A DNA stretch of 64,000 nucleotides. Origin: Vicinamibacterales bacterium. Its GTDB lineage: Bacteria > Acidobacteriota > Vicinamibacteria > Vicinamibacterales > Fen-181. This document shows, one piece after another, positions 24,079 through 34,927 of the stretch. The notes beneath the pieces are model-generated. The model did not search any database. It had not been told where the DNA came from and worked only from the letters and a program-made list of their open reading frames with translations. Both the position numbers and the translations under genes were made by a program. The stretch covers positions 186,001 to 250,000 of the forward strand of contig DASXVO010000059.1 of the NCBI GenBank assembly GCA_036504215.1. The letters run 5' to 3'. Each line of letters opens with the position of its first letter. The stretch's first letter is position 1.

Positions 24079-26188
24079 CCAGTCCAAACTGCGCGTCCAA
24101 CAGGTCGATCGCTTCATGCGCCTGATCCGGCGTCAGGACGAGACGTGGCAGGGCGACGTGGTCGGCCTGCCGTTTTTCGACGACGACCCCGCGAGCGGTG
24201 AACCGCGGCGGGAGTACTCGGCGATCTGGGTCAATGCATCCACGCAGGTTGCCGCGCTCAGCACGACAGTCGGCACCGGTCCAGGCGGATGGAGCGACGC
24301 TCTCAAGGCATTCCTCGACCTGGGTCTGAAGAGCCGCAAGGAGCGGGACGGGCGGCCCGCGCGTATCGAGGTGCGGGACGGCGCGCTTGGCGCGTTCATC
24401 AAGGAGTCGATCGGCGATCCCGAACTCGAGGTGGCGATCGTGCCGGACGTGCCGCTGGTGCGCGAGGAGGCGAGCGCGCTGGTGCGCGGAGCCATCGAAG
24501 GCAGCATCCCGCCGTCCGCCATGGAGGCGCCCGGCGTGAACCTCGACCGTATGCGCGCGTTTGCCGAGGCTGCGCGAGATTTCTACCTGCGCGGGTTGGC
24601 GGAAGAACTGACCGACCAGGACCTGATCCAGGTGGAAGCACCCGATGCGCCTCACGGACTGAAGTGCTGTGTGGTTCGTCCAGACGGCGAGACGCTGAAC
24701 GTCGATTTCTACGCCACCCGCGACGAGTTCGAAGAGGACGAGGAGGACGAGGAGGAAGAGGAAGAGGAAGACGACGACCACCACCACGCCGGTCGTGAGG
24801 AGGACGAAGAGGACGACGACGAGGAGGAAGAAGACGACGAAAAGGTAGACGGGGACGATGACGAGGACGAGGAAGAAGTTGACGCAGAGGACGATGAGGT
24901 ATTGACCGGCGAAGACGGGATTGAGTGGACGCTCACATTCGGAGCGGCGCCCGATCTGCCACCGTTCGACGTCGCGCTGTGGCTCGATCGGGACCTCCCG
25001 GTGGCCGGGCCGGCGGCCTATCCGTCGATCGTCGGTTGGATGGGACCAGCCCATTACGACCGTCCCGACGGCGGCCAACTCGCCTTCCTGGAAGGGCTCC
25101 TTCGAGCGCTTGGCGCGACGACCGAAGCGGAGATTGATTCCGGACGCTGGACCAGGAAGGTGCTGACGGCCGAAGGGGAGGTCACCTACCGCCTGTCTCT
25201 CGCGTCGATCGTCGGTGATGGCGACGCAACCGGACCCGAGGCGACGGCTGAACGCGAGGAACAGGAACGCGTCGGCGGCTGCCTCTCGCGGATTCTTGCC
25301 GAGGGTGGGTTCTCGGATCTCGACGAAGCCGCGGAGTCGCTCAGGGCCGCCGTGAAGGCGGGGCGCTTCGAGGCGCCGCCAGCCACCACGCCACTCGAGC
25401 GGGCTCAGGAATTGGCGTATCGGGCGCATGGCGCGCCAGGGCGCCGACAATTGCAGCTCGTTCGCGACGCGCTCCGGCTGTCGCCCGATTGCGCGGATGC
25501 ATATCTCACGCTCGCCGAGCGTCAACGCGAGCCTGAGCGAGGGCTCCCGCTGTTCAACCAGGCCACGGAAGCCGTCGAGCGGATCCTTGGCTCCGAGGAG
25601 TTGAAGCGCCGCAAGGGCCATTTCTGGGACTCACCGCAGACGCGGACGTACCTCCGGGCGCGCTTCGGCGCCGCCGCGGCGCTCCGGGCCCTCGACCGGG
25701 TGCCGGACGCGATTGCCGAATACCGCCGCCTGATCGAACTGGATACCGATGATCACGCAGGCGCCGGCTACTACCTGCTTGCCGTGCTCCTGGAGACCGG
25801 TCGTGATCAGGAGGCGGTCGAGTTGCTCGACGAGTACGAGGACGACGGCCCGGAGTGGGCGTACGGACATGTGCTGTGGATGTTCAGGAACCGCCCGGTA
25901 TCTGCGGCGCACGAGGCGCTCAAAGAAGCGCTCGCGTCGCATCCGGTCGTCGCACTGCTGTTGTCCGAGCCTGAAGATGCCGACCCGGATGACGGCGAGC
26001 AGACGGATCCTCTCAGGGGGCTGGCGTCCGAAGACGACGAGATCGAAGAGGCGCTCGACTGCCTGACGTTGTTCCGCCGGGCGTGGGAACTGACCCCCGG
26101 CGCGGTCGAGTGGCTGAGGGCCGAACTCGACCGCCGCCACCGATCTCGGCGCGGCAGGAGCGGCCGTCGCGGCCATCGCGTCCACTGA
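24071..26188 (+). CDS. Large TPR-like protein with a very acidic central stretch
   Basis: The 705-residue protein has no signal peptide. Residues 218-282 are almost entirely Asp and Glu with one His cluster and a few Lys, a disordered polyanion. The N-terminal part is alpha/beta ([20 protein letters not shown]). The C-terminal half has helical repeats resembling TPRs ([51 protein letters not shown]). I do not recognise a named family. It is coupled to the lipid kinase by an eight-base overlap. The polyacid tract could act as a flexible spacer, a metal or basic-protein binding site, or a DNA mimic; none of these is shown. Confidence 0.7.
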   Translation: MPDQSKLRVQQVDRFMRLIRRQDETWQGDVVGLPFFDDDPASGEPRREYSAIWVNASTQVAALSTTVGTGPGGWSDALKAFLDLGLKSRKERDGRPARIEVRDGALGAFIKESIGDPELEVAIVPDVPLVREEASALVRGAIEGSIPPSAMEAPGVNLDRMRAFAEAARDFYLRGLAEELTDQDLIQVEAPDAPHGLKCCVVRPDGETLNVDFYATRDEFEEDEEDEEEEEEEDDDHHHAGREEDEEDDDEEEEDDEKVDGDDDEDEEEVDAEDDEVLTGEDGIEWTLTFGAAPDLPPFDVALWLDRDLPVAGPAAYPSIVGWMGPAHYDRPDGGQLAFLEGLLRALGATTEAEIDSGRWTRKVLTAEGEVTYRLSLASIVGDGDATGPEATAEREEQERVGGCLSRILAEGGFSDLDEAAESLRAAVKAGRFEAPPATTPLERAQELAYRAHGAPGRRQLQLVRDALRLSPDCADAYLTLAERQREPERGLPLFNQATEAVERILGSEELKRRKGHFWDSPQTRTYLRARFGAAAALRALDRVPDAIAEYRRLIELDTDDHAGAGYYLLAVLLETGRDQEAVELLDEYEDDGPEWAYGHVLWMFRNRPVSAAHEALKEALASHPVVALLLSEPEDADPDDGEQTDPLRGLASEDDEIEEALDCLTLFRRAWELTPGAVEWLRAELDRRHRSRRGRSGRRGHRVH

Positions 26189-26255
26189 TGTCGTGACAGG
26201 GTGGCGGCCGGCAGGCACGGCCGCGCCACGGCCATTCACAGCCTGTGGGCTGGGC

Positions 26256-26261
26256 TATACT
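26256..26261 (+). promoter_or_regulatory. Probable -10 box (TATACT) for glnS
   Basis: TATACT lies six bases upstream of ATG 26268 with no Shine-Dalgarno sequence between, the same spacing as at 2427-2432. A leaderless glnS mRNA is predicted. Confidence 0.45.
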
Positions 26262-26267
26262 CCCACT

Positions 26268-27998
<1,731 letters not shown>

Positions 27999-28006
27999 GG
28001 CGCCTC

Positions 28007-29809
28007 ATGAACCAGAAGCTGCAGGACAAGCAGGACATCATCGCCCAGTGGTCGTTCGACACCAGGCCGATCCTCGGCCGCTTCCACATCTGGCTCGACG
28101 ATGTGGAGATCGAGTGGGTGAGGGGGGAGCCTTCGAAGGAGTTCACGCGCGAGCTGGCGTTCATGGACGGCCGGATGGAGCGGCTGTTCGCGATGACCGG
28201 TGCCGTGACGGCCATGGGCACACAGGTGTTCGGCCGGCCGGGCGCGGGCGCGAATCTCGACAAAGCCGCCCTCAACCAGGTGAAGAAGGACGCGGACGCG
28301 ATCTCGGCGTACGCGATGAGCGAAAGCCTGTGGTATCTCTCGCGGCAGCTTCCCGAGAACCACGCCATCATGGTGTGCCTCGGCGAAGGCCTGATGCCGA
28401 AGGCCGGCGAGACGCCGGAAATGGGGTCGAATCCCCAGATCGGATTCGGCCGCGTCTACGCACGACCGGAGGTCGCCCGCTGGCTCGACCAGCGCGTCGT
28501 CCGCCTGCTGAACGACCCCAGCTACGGTTGGCCGGGGTTCTATGGTGAGATCAAGTCGTCGGGCATCACCGTCTGGGGTGCGGCGATCGACACACTGGAA
28601 AACACCTCGCGGTTCGCGAAAGGCAGCCCGAGCGGGCCGATGACGGTGCTCCACCTGTTCAATCAGCCGCTGCTCATCTCCCGGCCGTACGAAGGTTACG
28701 TCGGGATGGTGATGCTGCCGAAGGCGGTCGTGGAGCGGGCGGCCGAGCATGCGGTGCTCATCGACTTCCGCACGCCCCGCGGCGTGATCGTCGAGGCGAT
28801 CAAGGCCACCTACCCGGGCATCAAGACCGAGCACATCCACGTCTGGACGCTGGGGGGCAAGAGCCGTGCACCTCGGATCTCGAGCCTGTGGAAAGCCTGG
28901 CTGGACAGTGGCGTCCACGTCGTCGAGGAAGGGTGGATGCTGCCGAGTGGCAGTCCGGCGTTCACCGAGTCGGGCACCTACGCCCCCACGTTTCGCGTCG
29001 GCACCTGGAACGACGCGAACGGCGACTTGCACCTGTTCCTCTGCGACGGCTACGCGGCGTCGGCCGAGGCGGTCCAGTCGGCCAGTCTCGCACCGATGCT
29101 CGGTCTCAACGTGTCGATGGTGCCGTTCACCTCGCGCTTCGACCTGCCGTACGAGAAGGAACAGGACGTCATGCGCCTCGACCCCGAGGCGTCCAACTTC
29201 GAACAGAAGCTCGTGGACCTGGCCGGCGCGCCACTCGACGCGAAGACCGTGGGCAACTACCGGCGGATGATTCGAGAGGCGAACGACGCCGGTCTGTTGC
29301 CCGGCCGCCTGACGCTCACCGCCGATGATTTCTTCCCCGAGAAGCGCTGGGAGGTTCTGGCCATCTCCGGCTACATGGGACCGGATCCCTATTCCGGGGC
29401 GCCCGGTGTGCAGGAGGTCTCCCCCGGCATCTACCGGGTGACGGTGAGGCTTGCGTCAGCCGCCGGCGACAAGCGCATCACGCTGACGCTCCGCCTGGGC
29501 GAGACGCTCGAACAGAGCCGGCTGGTGTTCAATCCGCTGCTCAATCGCTTCCTGGCCGGCGAGTCGTTCGACACGCGGCCGGTGAAGATCTCGGACTCGG
29601 GACGGATCCGCAACGAACTGCAGACGTTGTGCGCCGAGGCCCTCGAGTTCGTAGATTCGCGATCGATGCGCCTGCACTTCGACCGCATCCCGCCCGAAGT
29701 CATTCCGCTCGACAAACAGAAGAAGCTGCTCGAGGTTCTCCGGTGGTACAAGAAGCGACACCCGATGTGGTTTGCCTGGATGGAGCTGGTGGAATCCACC
29801 AGCCGGTGA
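28007..29809 (+). CDS. Conserved-looking 600-residue cytoplasmic protein of unknown function
   Basis: The predicted protein starts MNQKLQDKQDIIAQWSFDTR nine bases after glnS and has 600 residues without signal peptide or membrane helix. The first ~370 residues are alpha/beta (GFGRVYARPEVARWLDQRVV, GVIVEAIKATYPGIKTEHIHVWTLGG); the tail is helical and basic (VIPLDKQKKLLEVLRWYKKRHP). I do not recognise it. Its TGA overlaps the GTG start of lpxD (GTGA), so expression is coupled to lipid A synthesis and probably to glnS. Codon use and GC resemble the neighbours. Confidence 0.75.
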   Translation: MNQKLQDKQDIIAQWSFDTRPILGRFHIWLDDVEIEWVRGEPSKEFTRELAFMDGRMERLFAMTGAVTAMGTQVFGRPGAGANLDKAALNQVKKDADAISAYAMSESLWYLSRQLPENHAIMVCLGEGLMPKAGETPEMGSNPQIGFGRVYARPEVARWLDQRVVRLLNDPSYGWPGFYGEIKSSGITVWGAAIDTLENTSRFAKGSPSGPMTVLHLFNQPLLISRPYEGYVGMVMLPKAVVERAAEHAVLIDFRTPRGVIVEAIKATYPGIKTEHIHVWTLGGKSRAPRISSLWKAWLDSGVHVVEEGWMLPSGSPAFTESGTYAPTFRVGTWNDANGDLHLFLCDGYAASAEAVQSASLAPMLGLNVSMVPFTSRFDLPYEKEQDVMRLDPEASNFEQKLVDLAGAPLDAKTVGNYRRMIREANDAGLLPGRLTLTADDFFPEKRWEVLAISGYMGPDPYSGAPGVQEVSPGIYRVTVRLASAAGDKRITLTLRLGETLEQSRLVFNPLLNRFLAGESFDTRPVKISDSGRIRNELQTLCAEALEFVDSRSMRLHFDRIPPEVIPLDKQKKLLEVLRWYKKRHPMWFAWMELVESTSR

Positions 29810-30819
29810 CCCTCACGGCGGGCGCGATTGCCGCGCTCGTTGGCGGTCGCGTCATCGGCGATCGGTCGAGAGCGGTCGAGCGGCCGGCGACGCTGTCGGC
29901 CGCGACTCCGCGCGACCTCTCCTTCGTGGACGACGCGAAGAAGTGGCCCGACGCGGAGTCGTCGCGCGCCGGCGTCATCATCGCGGGTCCCTTTGCCGAG
30001 TCGTCGGCCCGCGAGGGTGCAACCGTCATCTGCGCCCAGCCCCGCCTCGCTTTTGCCCGCGTGGCGCGCCAACTGTGTCCACCCGTCCCGCCGCCCCGCG
30101 GCATCCATCGGACCGCGGTCGTCGACCCGGCAGTGAAGTCTGGCCAGGACGTCTCGATCGGGCCGTATGCCGTGATCGAGGCGGGCGTGACGCTCGGCGA
30201 CCGGGTAACGATCGAGGCCGGCGTCCTCATTGGCCGGGGCGTCACGATTGACGCCGACACCACGCTGAAGGCCAATGTCGTCGTCTACGCCGGCACGACC
30301 ATCGGGCGGCGCGTCGTGGTTCAGGCCGGGACCGTGCTCGGCAGCGACGGCTTCGGCTACGTGCGCGACGACGCAACGGGTCGATACGAGGGGTTCCCGC
30401 AGGTGGGCCGGCTCGTGATCGAGGACGACGTGGAACTTGGTGCGCTCTGTTCGGTGGACCGCGGCGCGCTGGGGGAGACGCGGATCAAGCGAGGCACCAA
30501 GCTCGACAACCAGGTGCACGTGGCACACAACGTCGAGATCGGCGAAGACGTCGTCATTGCCGCACAAACCGGAGTCGCCGGCAGTTCCGTGATCGAAGAC
30601 AAGGTCGTTGTGGCCGGCCAGGTGGGAATTGCCGACCACGTGCGCATCGGGACCGGCGCCATCCTCGGTGCGCAGGCCGGAGTGCCCACCGGCAAGGTCA
30701 TCGCGGGGCCGGGCATCCTCTTCTGGGGCACGCCGGCGAGGCCGATCAAGGAATATCTCAAGCAACTCGCGGTGCTGGCGCGGCTCGCGAGGAGGCAACA
30801 AAAGAAGGATGAAGGATGA
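29806..30819 (+). CDS. lpxD: UDP-3-O-acylglucosamine N-acyltransferase
   Basis: LpxD adds the N-linked acyl chain in lipid A synthesis. The 337-residue product has an N-terminal uridine-binding domain (LTAGAIAALVGGRVIGD ... LSFVDDAKK), then a left-handed beta-helix of hexapeptide repeats, with catalytic His241 in NQVHVAHNVEIG and GSDGFGYVRD as in the family. GTG 29806 overlaps the preceding TGA; a longer open frame lies upstream inside that gene. The last codons (KKDEG then TGA) are supplied by the GGATGAA repeat at 30803, so the normal C-terminus has been replaced or extended by repeat DNA. Confidence 0.9.
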   Translation: MTLTAGAIAALVGGRVIGDRSRAVERPATLSAATPRDLSFVDDAKKWPDAESSRAGVIIAGPFAESSAREGATVICAQPRLAFARVARQLCPPVPPPRGIHRTAVVDPAVKSGQDVSIGPYAVIEAGVTLGDRVTIEAGVLIGRGVTIDADTTLKANVVVYAGTTIGRRVVVQAGTVLGSDGFGYVRDDATGRYEGFPQVGRLVIEDDVELGALCSVDRGALGETRIKRGTKLDNQVHVAHNVEIGEDVVIAAQTGVAGSSVIEDKVVVAGQVGIADHVRIGTGAILGAQAGVPTGKVIAGPGILFWGTPARPIKEYLKQLAVLARLARRQQKKDEG

Positions 30820-31242
30820 AGGATGAAAGAGGAATGATGAAGGAGGAAGGATGAAAGACCTGGCGTCACGCACACGTGAGTTCGCTGTTTGCATCGTCCG
30901 CTTCTTTGCGACGTTGCCAAAGACGACAGAGGCACAGGTGATTGGCAAGCAGATGTTGCGGGCTGGAATGTCAGTGGGAGCTCACTATCGCGAGGCGACT
31001 CGGTCGAGATCGAATGCAGAGTTCGTCAGCAAGATTGAGGCAGGGCTTCAAGAGCTCGAAGAAACCCAATATTGGATCGAAATCCTGAGGGACGTTTCCA
31101 TGGGCAAACCAGAAGACCTGTCGGCGCTGGCCCGAGAAGCCGATGAACTGACCGCAATCCTCGTCACCGTGGTCAAGAAGCGAAAGGCGGCAAGGTAAGA
31201 CTCTTCCTCCTTCCGTCTTCATCCTTCATCCTTCATCCTTCT
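30803..31242. mobile_element. Candidate inverted-repeat unit enclosing a four-helix-bundle gene
   Basis: A 25-base perfect inverted repeat made of (GGATGAA) words lies at 30803-30827 and 31218-31242 and encloses one gene, at 30851-31198. Additional imperfect copies extend both arms inward (to 30850 and from 31205). The transcript could form a long purine/pyrimidine stem. The arrangement recalls the intervening sequences of 23S rRNA, which also carry S23-type four-helix-bundle genes between pairing ends. Mobility is inference; no target duplication is recognisable. Confidence 0.45.
30851..31198 (+). CDS. Four-helix-bundle protein of the S23/23S-IVS family
   Basis: The 115-residue all-helical protein contains the family pattern: RTREFAVCIVRFFATLP, AQVIGKQMLRAGMSVGAHYREATRSRS and the second half FVSKIEAGLQELEETQYWIEIL. 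This family (TIGR02436) includes proteins coded inside 23S rRNA intervening sequences and bAvd of diversity-generating retroelements, which form pentameric barrels that bind nucleic acid. The start ATG and its GGAGGAAGG ribosome binding site are both parts of the flanking GGATGAA repeat. No reverse transcriptase or variable repeat is present nearby, so a retroelement role is unlikely here. Its own role is unknown. Confidence 0.85.
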   Translation: MKDLASRTREFAVCIVRFFATLPKTTEAQVIGKQMLRAGMSVGAHYREATRSRSNAEFVSKIEAGLQELEETQYWIEILRDVSMGKPEDLSALAREADELTAILVTVVKKRKAAR

Positions 31243-31246
31243 CTCA

Positions 31247-31555
31247 CTACCCCCCCCATCCCCGCATCGCATAGTCGCTCAGGATCAGCACCAGCAGGAT
31301 GCCGAGCCAGAACACGGCGGCACCGCCGATGATCCAGGTCAGGCGCGAGCTGTATTTCATGTGCATGAAGAACAGCACGACGAGCGAGGCCTTGAGGACG
31401 GCAATGCTCAGCGCGACGATCGGGTTGGCGAGCCCAAGGTCGAAGAACGCCACGAACGTCGTCAGCCCCGTGAGGACTATCAACGCCGCGAAGATCGTGA
31501 AGTACATCGAGCGCGGCACGATGACGTGCGACGCCGCGTGTGCCTGTTGGTTCAT
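31247..31555 (-). CDS. ctaF: Cytochrome c oxidase subunit IV (caa3 type)
   Basis: The 102-residue protein has three membrane helices (FAALIVLTGLTTFVAFFDLG, PIVALSIAVLKASLVVLFFM, AVFWLGILLVLILSDYAM), the pattern of small subunit IV of bacterial caa3/bo3-type oxidases. HMKYSSRL after helix 2 is typical. It is the last gene of the respiratory block and is separated from ctaE by a 104-base repeat-filled gap. Confidence 0.85.
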   Translation of the reverse strand: MNQQAHAASHVIVPRSMYFTIFAALIVLTGLTTFVAFFDLGLANPIVALSIAVLKASLVVLFFMHMKYSSRLTWIIGGAAVFWLGILLVLILSDYAMRGWGG

Positions 31556-31659
31556 GCTTCCGTCTTCATCCTTCCCCCTTCCGACTTCATCTTTCCTCTG
31601 TGCCTATTCCTCCTTGCTCCTTTCCGTCTTCATCCTTCATCCTTCATCCTTCATCCTTT
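31556..31659. repeat. CTTCATC/GGATGAA repeats between ctaE and ctaF
   Basis: The gap contains two copies of CTTCCGTCTTCATCCTT and four tandem TTCATCC units, the same orientation as the right arm at 31205-31242. In mRNA sense (minus strand) these are GGATGAA and GGAAGG words and may give ctaF its ribosome binding site. Confidence 0.65.
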
Positions 31660-32355
31660 CTATCTGTGCCTGTCCACCAGGTACAGCAACGGAAACAGGA
31701 AGATCCAGATGATGTCGACGAAGTGCCAGTAGAGGCCGCTGATTTCGACGGGCGTATGCCACGCTTCGGTGAACCTGCCTCTCCAGGCCATATACAGAAT
31801 CACCGACAGGATGCCGAGGCCGATGATCATGTGCAGTGCGTGCAGGCCCGTCATCGCGAAATAGAGCGAGAAGAAGAGGTTTGCGCGTTCCGGCGCCTGG
31901 CCTTCGAACCGGAAGTCGAGACCAGGGACGTGGTGTTCGGCGAACTTCTGGTAATACTCGAAGCTCTTGATCCCCAGGAACGCAACGCCCAGGACCATCG
32001 TCACGACGAGGAACGACATTACCTTGCGCCGTTCGTTCGTGGCGGCGGCATGCACGGCGAGCGCCATCGTCAGGCTGCTCGTGATGAGGACGATCGTATT
32101 GACCGTCCCGAGCGTGATGTCGAGTGTGCGGCTGGCGTCGCCCCACGTGCCCGGATACCAGACGCGATAGATCATGTACGCGGAGAACAGGCCGCCGAAG
32201 AACATCACCTCGGTCGCCAGGAAGAGCCACATGCCAAGCGTGGCCGCCTCGTGCTGCTGGGCGAGGTCGTCGAAGTGGTGCCTGAGCGCCGGGTCGGACG
32301 CCGGCGCGGCGTTCTCGTCGGGGACGAGCGCGCTGGACGATTCATGCTTAGGCAA
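31660..32355 (-). CDS. ctaE: Cytochrome c oxidase subunit III
   Basis: The 231-residue protein has five to six membrane helices and the subunit III pattern: [58 protein letters not shown] and [20 protein letters not shown], with the lipid-binding Glu in ATEVMFF and the HFVDIIW near the end. It overlaps ctaD by eight bases. It stabilises the oxidase core and the proton uptake path. Confidence 0.93.
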   Translation of the reverse strand: MPKHESSSALVPDENAAPASDPALRHHFDDLAQQHEAATLGMWLFLATEVMFFGGLFSAYMIYRVWYPGTWGDASRTLDITLGTVNTIVLITSSLTMALAVHAAATNERRKVMSFLVVTMVLGVAFLGIKSFEYYQKFAEHHVPGLDFRFEGQAPERANLFFSLYFAMTGLHALHMIIGLGILSVILYMAWRGRFTEAWHTPVEISGLYWHFVDIIWIFLFPLLYLVDRHR

Positions 32356-33967
32356 GCTTCTTCTCCACCGTGTCGTACGCGTACGCCGGCTCGGTGACCA
32401 CGGGCGTCTCGTCGAAATTGAACGTCGGCGGCGGAGATGGCGTCGTCCACTCCAGCCCCTTGGCGCCCCACGGATTCGGCCCGGCGATCGGGCCGTACTT
32501 CAACGACCAGAACAGGTAGATTGCCGGCATCAGGTAACCGATGCCCATCACCGAGGCGCCCGCCGTGGACAAGACGTTCAACGCCTGGAACTCGGGCGGA
32601 TAGGCATGGTAGCGCCGCGGCATGCCCAGGTAGCCGAGGATGAACTGCGGGAAGAACGTCAGGTTGAAGCCCAGGAACGTGACGACGGCGGCGACGCGCC
32701 CCCAGAGATCCGGGTACATTCGGCCCGTCATCTTCGGCCACCAGTAGTGGAGACCGCCGAGATACCCCATCAGGGCTCCGCCGACCATGATGTAGTGGAA
32801 GTGTGCGACGACGAAATACGTGTCGGTCACGTGGACGTCGATGCCGAGCGATGCGAGGAACAGGCCGGTCAGGCCGCCAATCGTGAACAGGCCGATGAAA
32901 CCGAGCGCGTACAGCATGGGGGTCTGGTACGACACCGAGCCCTTGTACAGGGTGGCCGTCCAGTTGAACACCTTCACGGCCGACGGCACGGCCACGAGGA
33001 AGCTCAGGACGGAGAAGATCATCGCGCCGTAGACCGACATTCCGGCCACGAACATGTGGTGGCCCCACACCAGGAAGCCGAACACCGCGATCGCCAGGCT
33101 CGAGAAGGCGACGAAGGTGTAGCCGAAGATGTTCTTTCGCGAGAAGGCGGCGATCAGTTCGCTCACGATGCCCATGGATGGGAGAATCATGATGTAGACG
33201 GCCGGGTGCGAGTAGAACCAGAACAGGTGCTGGAAGAGCAGCGGGTCACCGCCGTAGGCGGGATCGAAGATACCCAGGTGGAACGCCCGCTCGAGCGCCA
33301 CCGACACGATGGTGATGGCCAGGACCGGGGTGCCGAGGACGTTGATCAGGCTCGTCGCGTACATCGCCCACAGGAACAACGGCATCCGGAACCAGGTCAT
33401 GCCCGGAGCCCGCATGGTGTGGATCGTGACGATGAAGTTCAACCCCGTGAGGATCGACGAGAACCCCATGATGAAGATGCCGACCGCAGCGGCCATCACG
33501 TTGCTCGTCGAGGCCATCGTGCTGAAGGGCGTGTAGAACGTCCAGCCAGTGTCCACGCCGCCGGTGACGATGGCGTAGAGCGTGAAGCACCCGCCAATCA
33601 TGAAGATGTACCAGCTCAGCAGGTTCAGCCGCGGGAACGCGAGGTCACGCGCACCGATCATGATCGGCACGAAGAAGTTCCCCATCACCGACGGAATCGA
33701 CGGGATCAGGAACATGAAGATCATCACGATGCCATGCATCGTAAAGAGCTTGTTGTAGGTGTCGTCCGACACGAGATCGCCAGGCGGCGTCAGCAGTTCG
33801 AGGCGGATCATCCCCGCGAAGATCCCGCCGAGCACGAAGAACATCGAGATGCTGCCGAGGAACAACAGGCCGATGCGCTTGTGGTCGGTCGTCAGGAGCC
33901 ACGACGCGAGGCCGAACTCCGCGTTGAGATAGTGCGTCCGAGGGAGTGCGAGAGTATCCGTGTCCAT
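32348..33967 (-). CDS. ctaD: Cytochrome c oxidase subunit I (A2-type)
   Basis: This 539-residue protein is the catalytic subunit, reducing oxygen to water and pumping protons. Heme and CuB ligands are present: His in TMHGIVMIF (heme a), His-Tyr in [12 protein letters not shown] (CuB with cross-linked Tyr), HH in WGHHMFV (CuB) and the last pair in [12 protein letters not shown] (heme a3, heme a). The motif YSHPAVY, with no Glu before the Tyr pair, is that of A2-type oxidases (as in Rhodothermus and Thermus caa3), where Tyr-Ser replaces the A1 glutamate. ATG 33967 lies six bases after ctaC. The frame is open further up but there only mirrors ctaC. Confidence 0.95.
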   Translation of the reverse strand: MDTDTLALPRTHYLNAEFGLASWLLTTDHKRIGLLFLGSISMFFVLGGIFAGMIRLELLTPPGDLVSDDTYNKLFTMHGIVMIFMFLIPSIPSVMGNFFVPIMIGARDLAFPRLNLLSWYIFMIGGCFTLYAIVTGGVDTGWTFYTPFSTMASTSNVMAAAVGIFIMGFSSILTGLNFIVTIHTMRAPGMTWFRMPLFLWAMYATSLINVLGTPVLAITIVSVALERAFHLGIFDPAYGGDPLLFQHLFWFYSHPAVYIMILPSMGIVSELIAAFSRKNIFGYTFVAFSSLAIAVFGFLVWGHHMFVAGMSVYGAMIFSVLSFLVAVPSAVKVFNWTATLYKGSVSYQTPMLYALGFIGLFTIGGLTGLFLASLGIDVHVTDTYFVVAHFHYIMVGGALMGYLGGLHYWWPKMTGRMYPDLWGRVAAVVTFLGFNLTFFPQFILGYLGMPRRYHAYPPEFQALNVLSTAGASVMGIGYLMPAIYLFWSLKYGPIAGPNPWGAKGLEWTTPSPPPTFNFDETPVVTEPAYAYDTVEKKLA

Positions 33968-33972
33968 GCTGC

Positions 33973-34923
33973 TCACTTCTTGGTGGTGTTCAGCTCGCGG
34001 CCCTTGAGCGATTTCACGTACTCGATGAGCGACAGCAGTTGCTCTTCGCTGACCAACCCCTGGAAGGTCGGCATGATCGGCTGAAAGCCTGCCACGACTT
34101 TTGCCGACGGCGACAGCACCGACTCGCGGATATACGCATCGTCGGCAACGACGATGCGGCCATCCACCAGATCGACCTTGGAACCGTACACGCCGTCCAG
34201 GATCGGGCCGCGACCTTCTCCATCCGCTCGGTGGCAGGTGATGCACGCGAGATCCTGGAACAGCTTCTGTCCCTGCGACACGAGCGACCCTTCGCCGCCC
34301 CCGCCGGCCAGCCAGGCCTGGTACTCGCTCGGCTCCATGACGACAATCGTGCCGATCATGCCGGAGTGCCTGGTGCCACAGTATTCGGCGCAGAAGAGGT
34401 GGTAGCGCCCGGTCTTGGTCGCGTTGAACCAGAGCGTTGTGTATCGGCCCGGGATGATGTCCGCCTTCATGCGGAACGCCGGGACGAAGAACGAGTGGAT
34501 GACGTCCTCGGATGTGCCCGTCAATCGCACCGCGCGCCCGACCGGCACGTGCAGTTCGTTGATCTCGCGCTGACCGTCGAGGTGCTGGAACCTCCACATC
34601 CACTGCTTTCCGACGACATAGATGTCGAGCGTCTCGGCGGGCGGTCGCGACTCGACGAAGTACACGTTCGCGCCCCAGAAGAACATCACCAGGCCGAGGC
34701 CGAGCGGGATGATTGTCCAGGTGAGTTCGAGTGCCAGCGATGGGATGACCTTCGCGCCGACTTCGCCGTGCGCGCGGCGGCGGTAGCGGATCGCAAAGAA
34801 GATGATGAGGGCCGCCACGAGCACCACGAAGAAGGCGCTCACCGAGACCAGGAAGAAGTAGAGTGCATCGACCTTCCCGGCCATCGTGGAGGCTTGCGTC
34901 GGAAACAGCGGCAGCTCGGGCAT
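33973..34923 (-). CDS. ctaC: Cytochrome c oxidase subunit II with fused cytochrome c (caa3)
   Basis: The 316-residue protein has two membrane helices ([22 protein letters not shown] and [21 protein letters not shown]), the cupredoxin domain with CuA ligands ([10 protein letters not shown], then [12 protein letters not shown]) and a C-terminal cytochrome c domain with CITCH and a likely axial Met in PIMPTF. The fused heme domain makes this a caa3 oxidase that can take electrons directly from the quinol-oxidising complex. It begins four bases after sco. Confidence 0.95.
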   Translation of the reverse strand: MPELPLFPTQASTMAGKVDALYFFLVSVSAFFVVLVAALIIFFAIRYRRRAHGEVGAKVIPSLALELTWTIIPLGLGLVMFFWGANVYFVESRPPAETLDIYVVGKQWMWRFQHLDGQREINELHVPVGRAVRLTGTSEDVIHSFFVPAFRMKADIIPGRYTTLWFNATKTGRYHLFCAEYCGTRHSGMIGTIVVMEPSEYQAWLAGGGGEGSLVSQGQKLFQDLACITCHRADGEGRGPILDGVYGSKVDLVDGRIVVADDAYIRESVLSPSAKVVAGFQPIMPTFQGLVSEEQLLSLIEYVKSLKGRELNTTKK

Positions 34924-34927
34924 AAGT

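Noticed and set aside
24709-24936. Poly-serine ORF on the minus strand
   Set aside because: It is only the complement of the Asp/Glu codons of the acidic tract.
30851-31198. Diversity-generating retroelement (bAvd)
   Set aside because: No reverse transcriptase, template repeat or variable repeat is found nearby; only the four-helix-bundle family is shared.
31199-31246. 23S rRNA intervening sequence
   Set aside because: There is no rRNA sequence around the gene; flanks are lpxD and ctaF.
33968-34603. N-terminal extension of CtaD
   Set aside because: It is only another frame of ctaC; family length and start fit ATG 33967.
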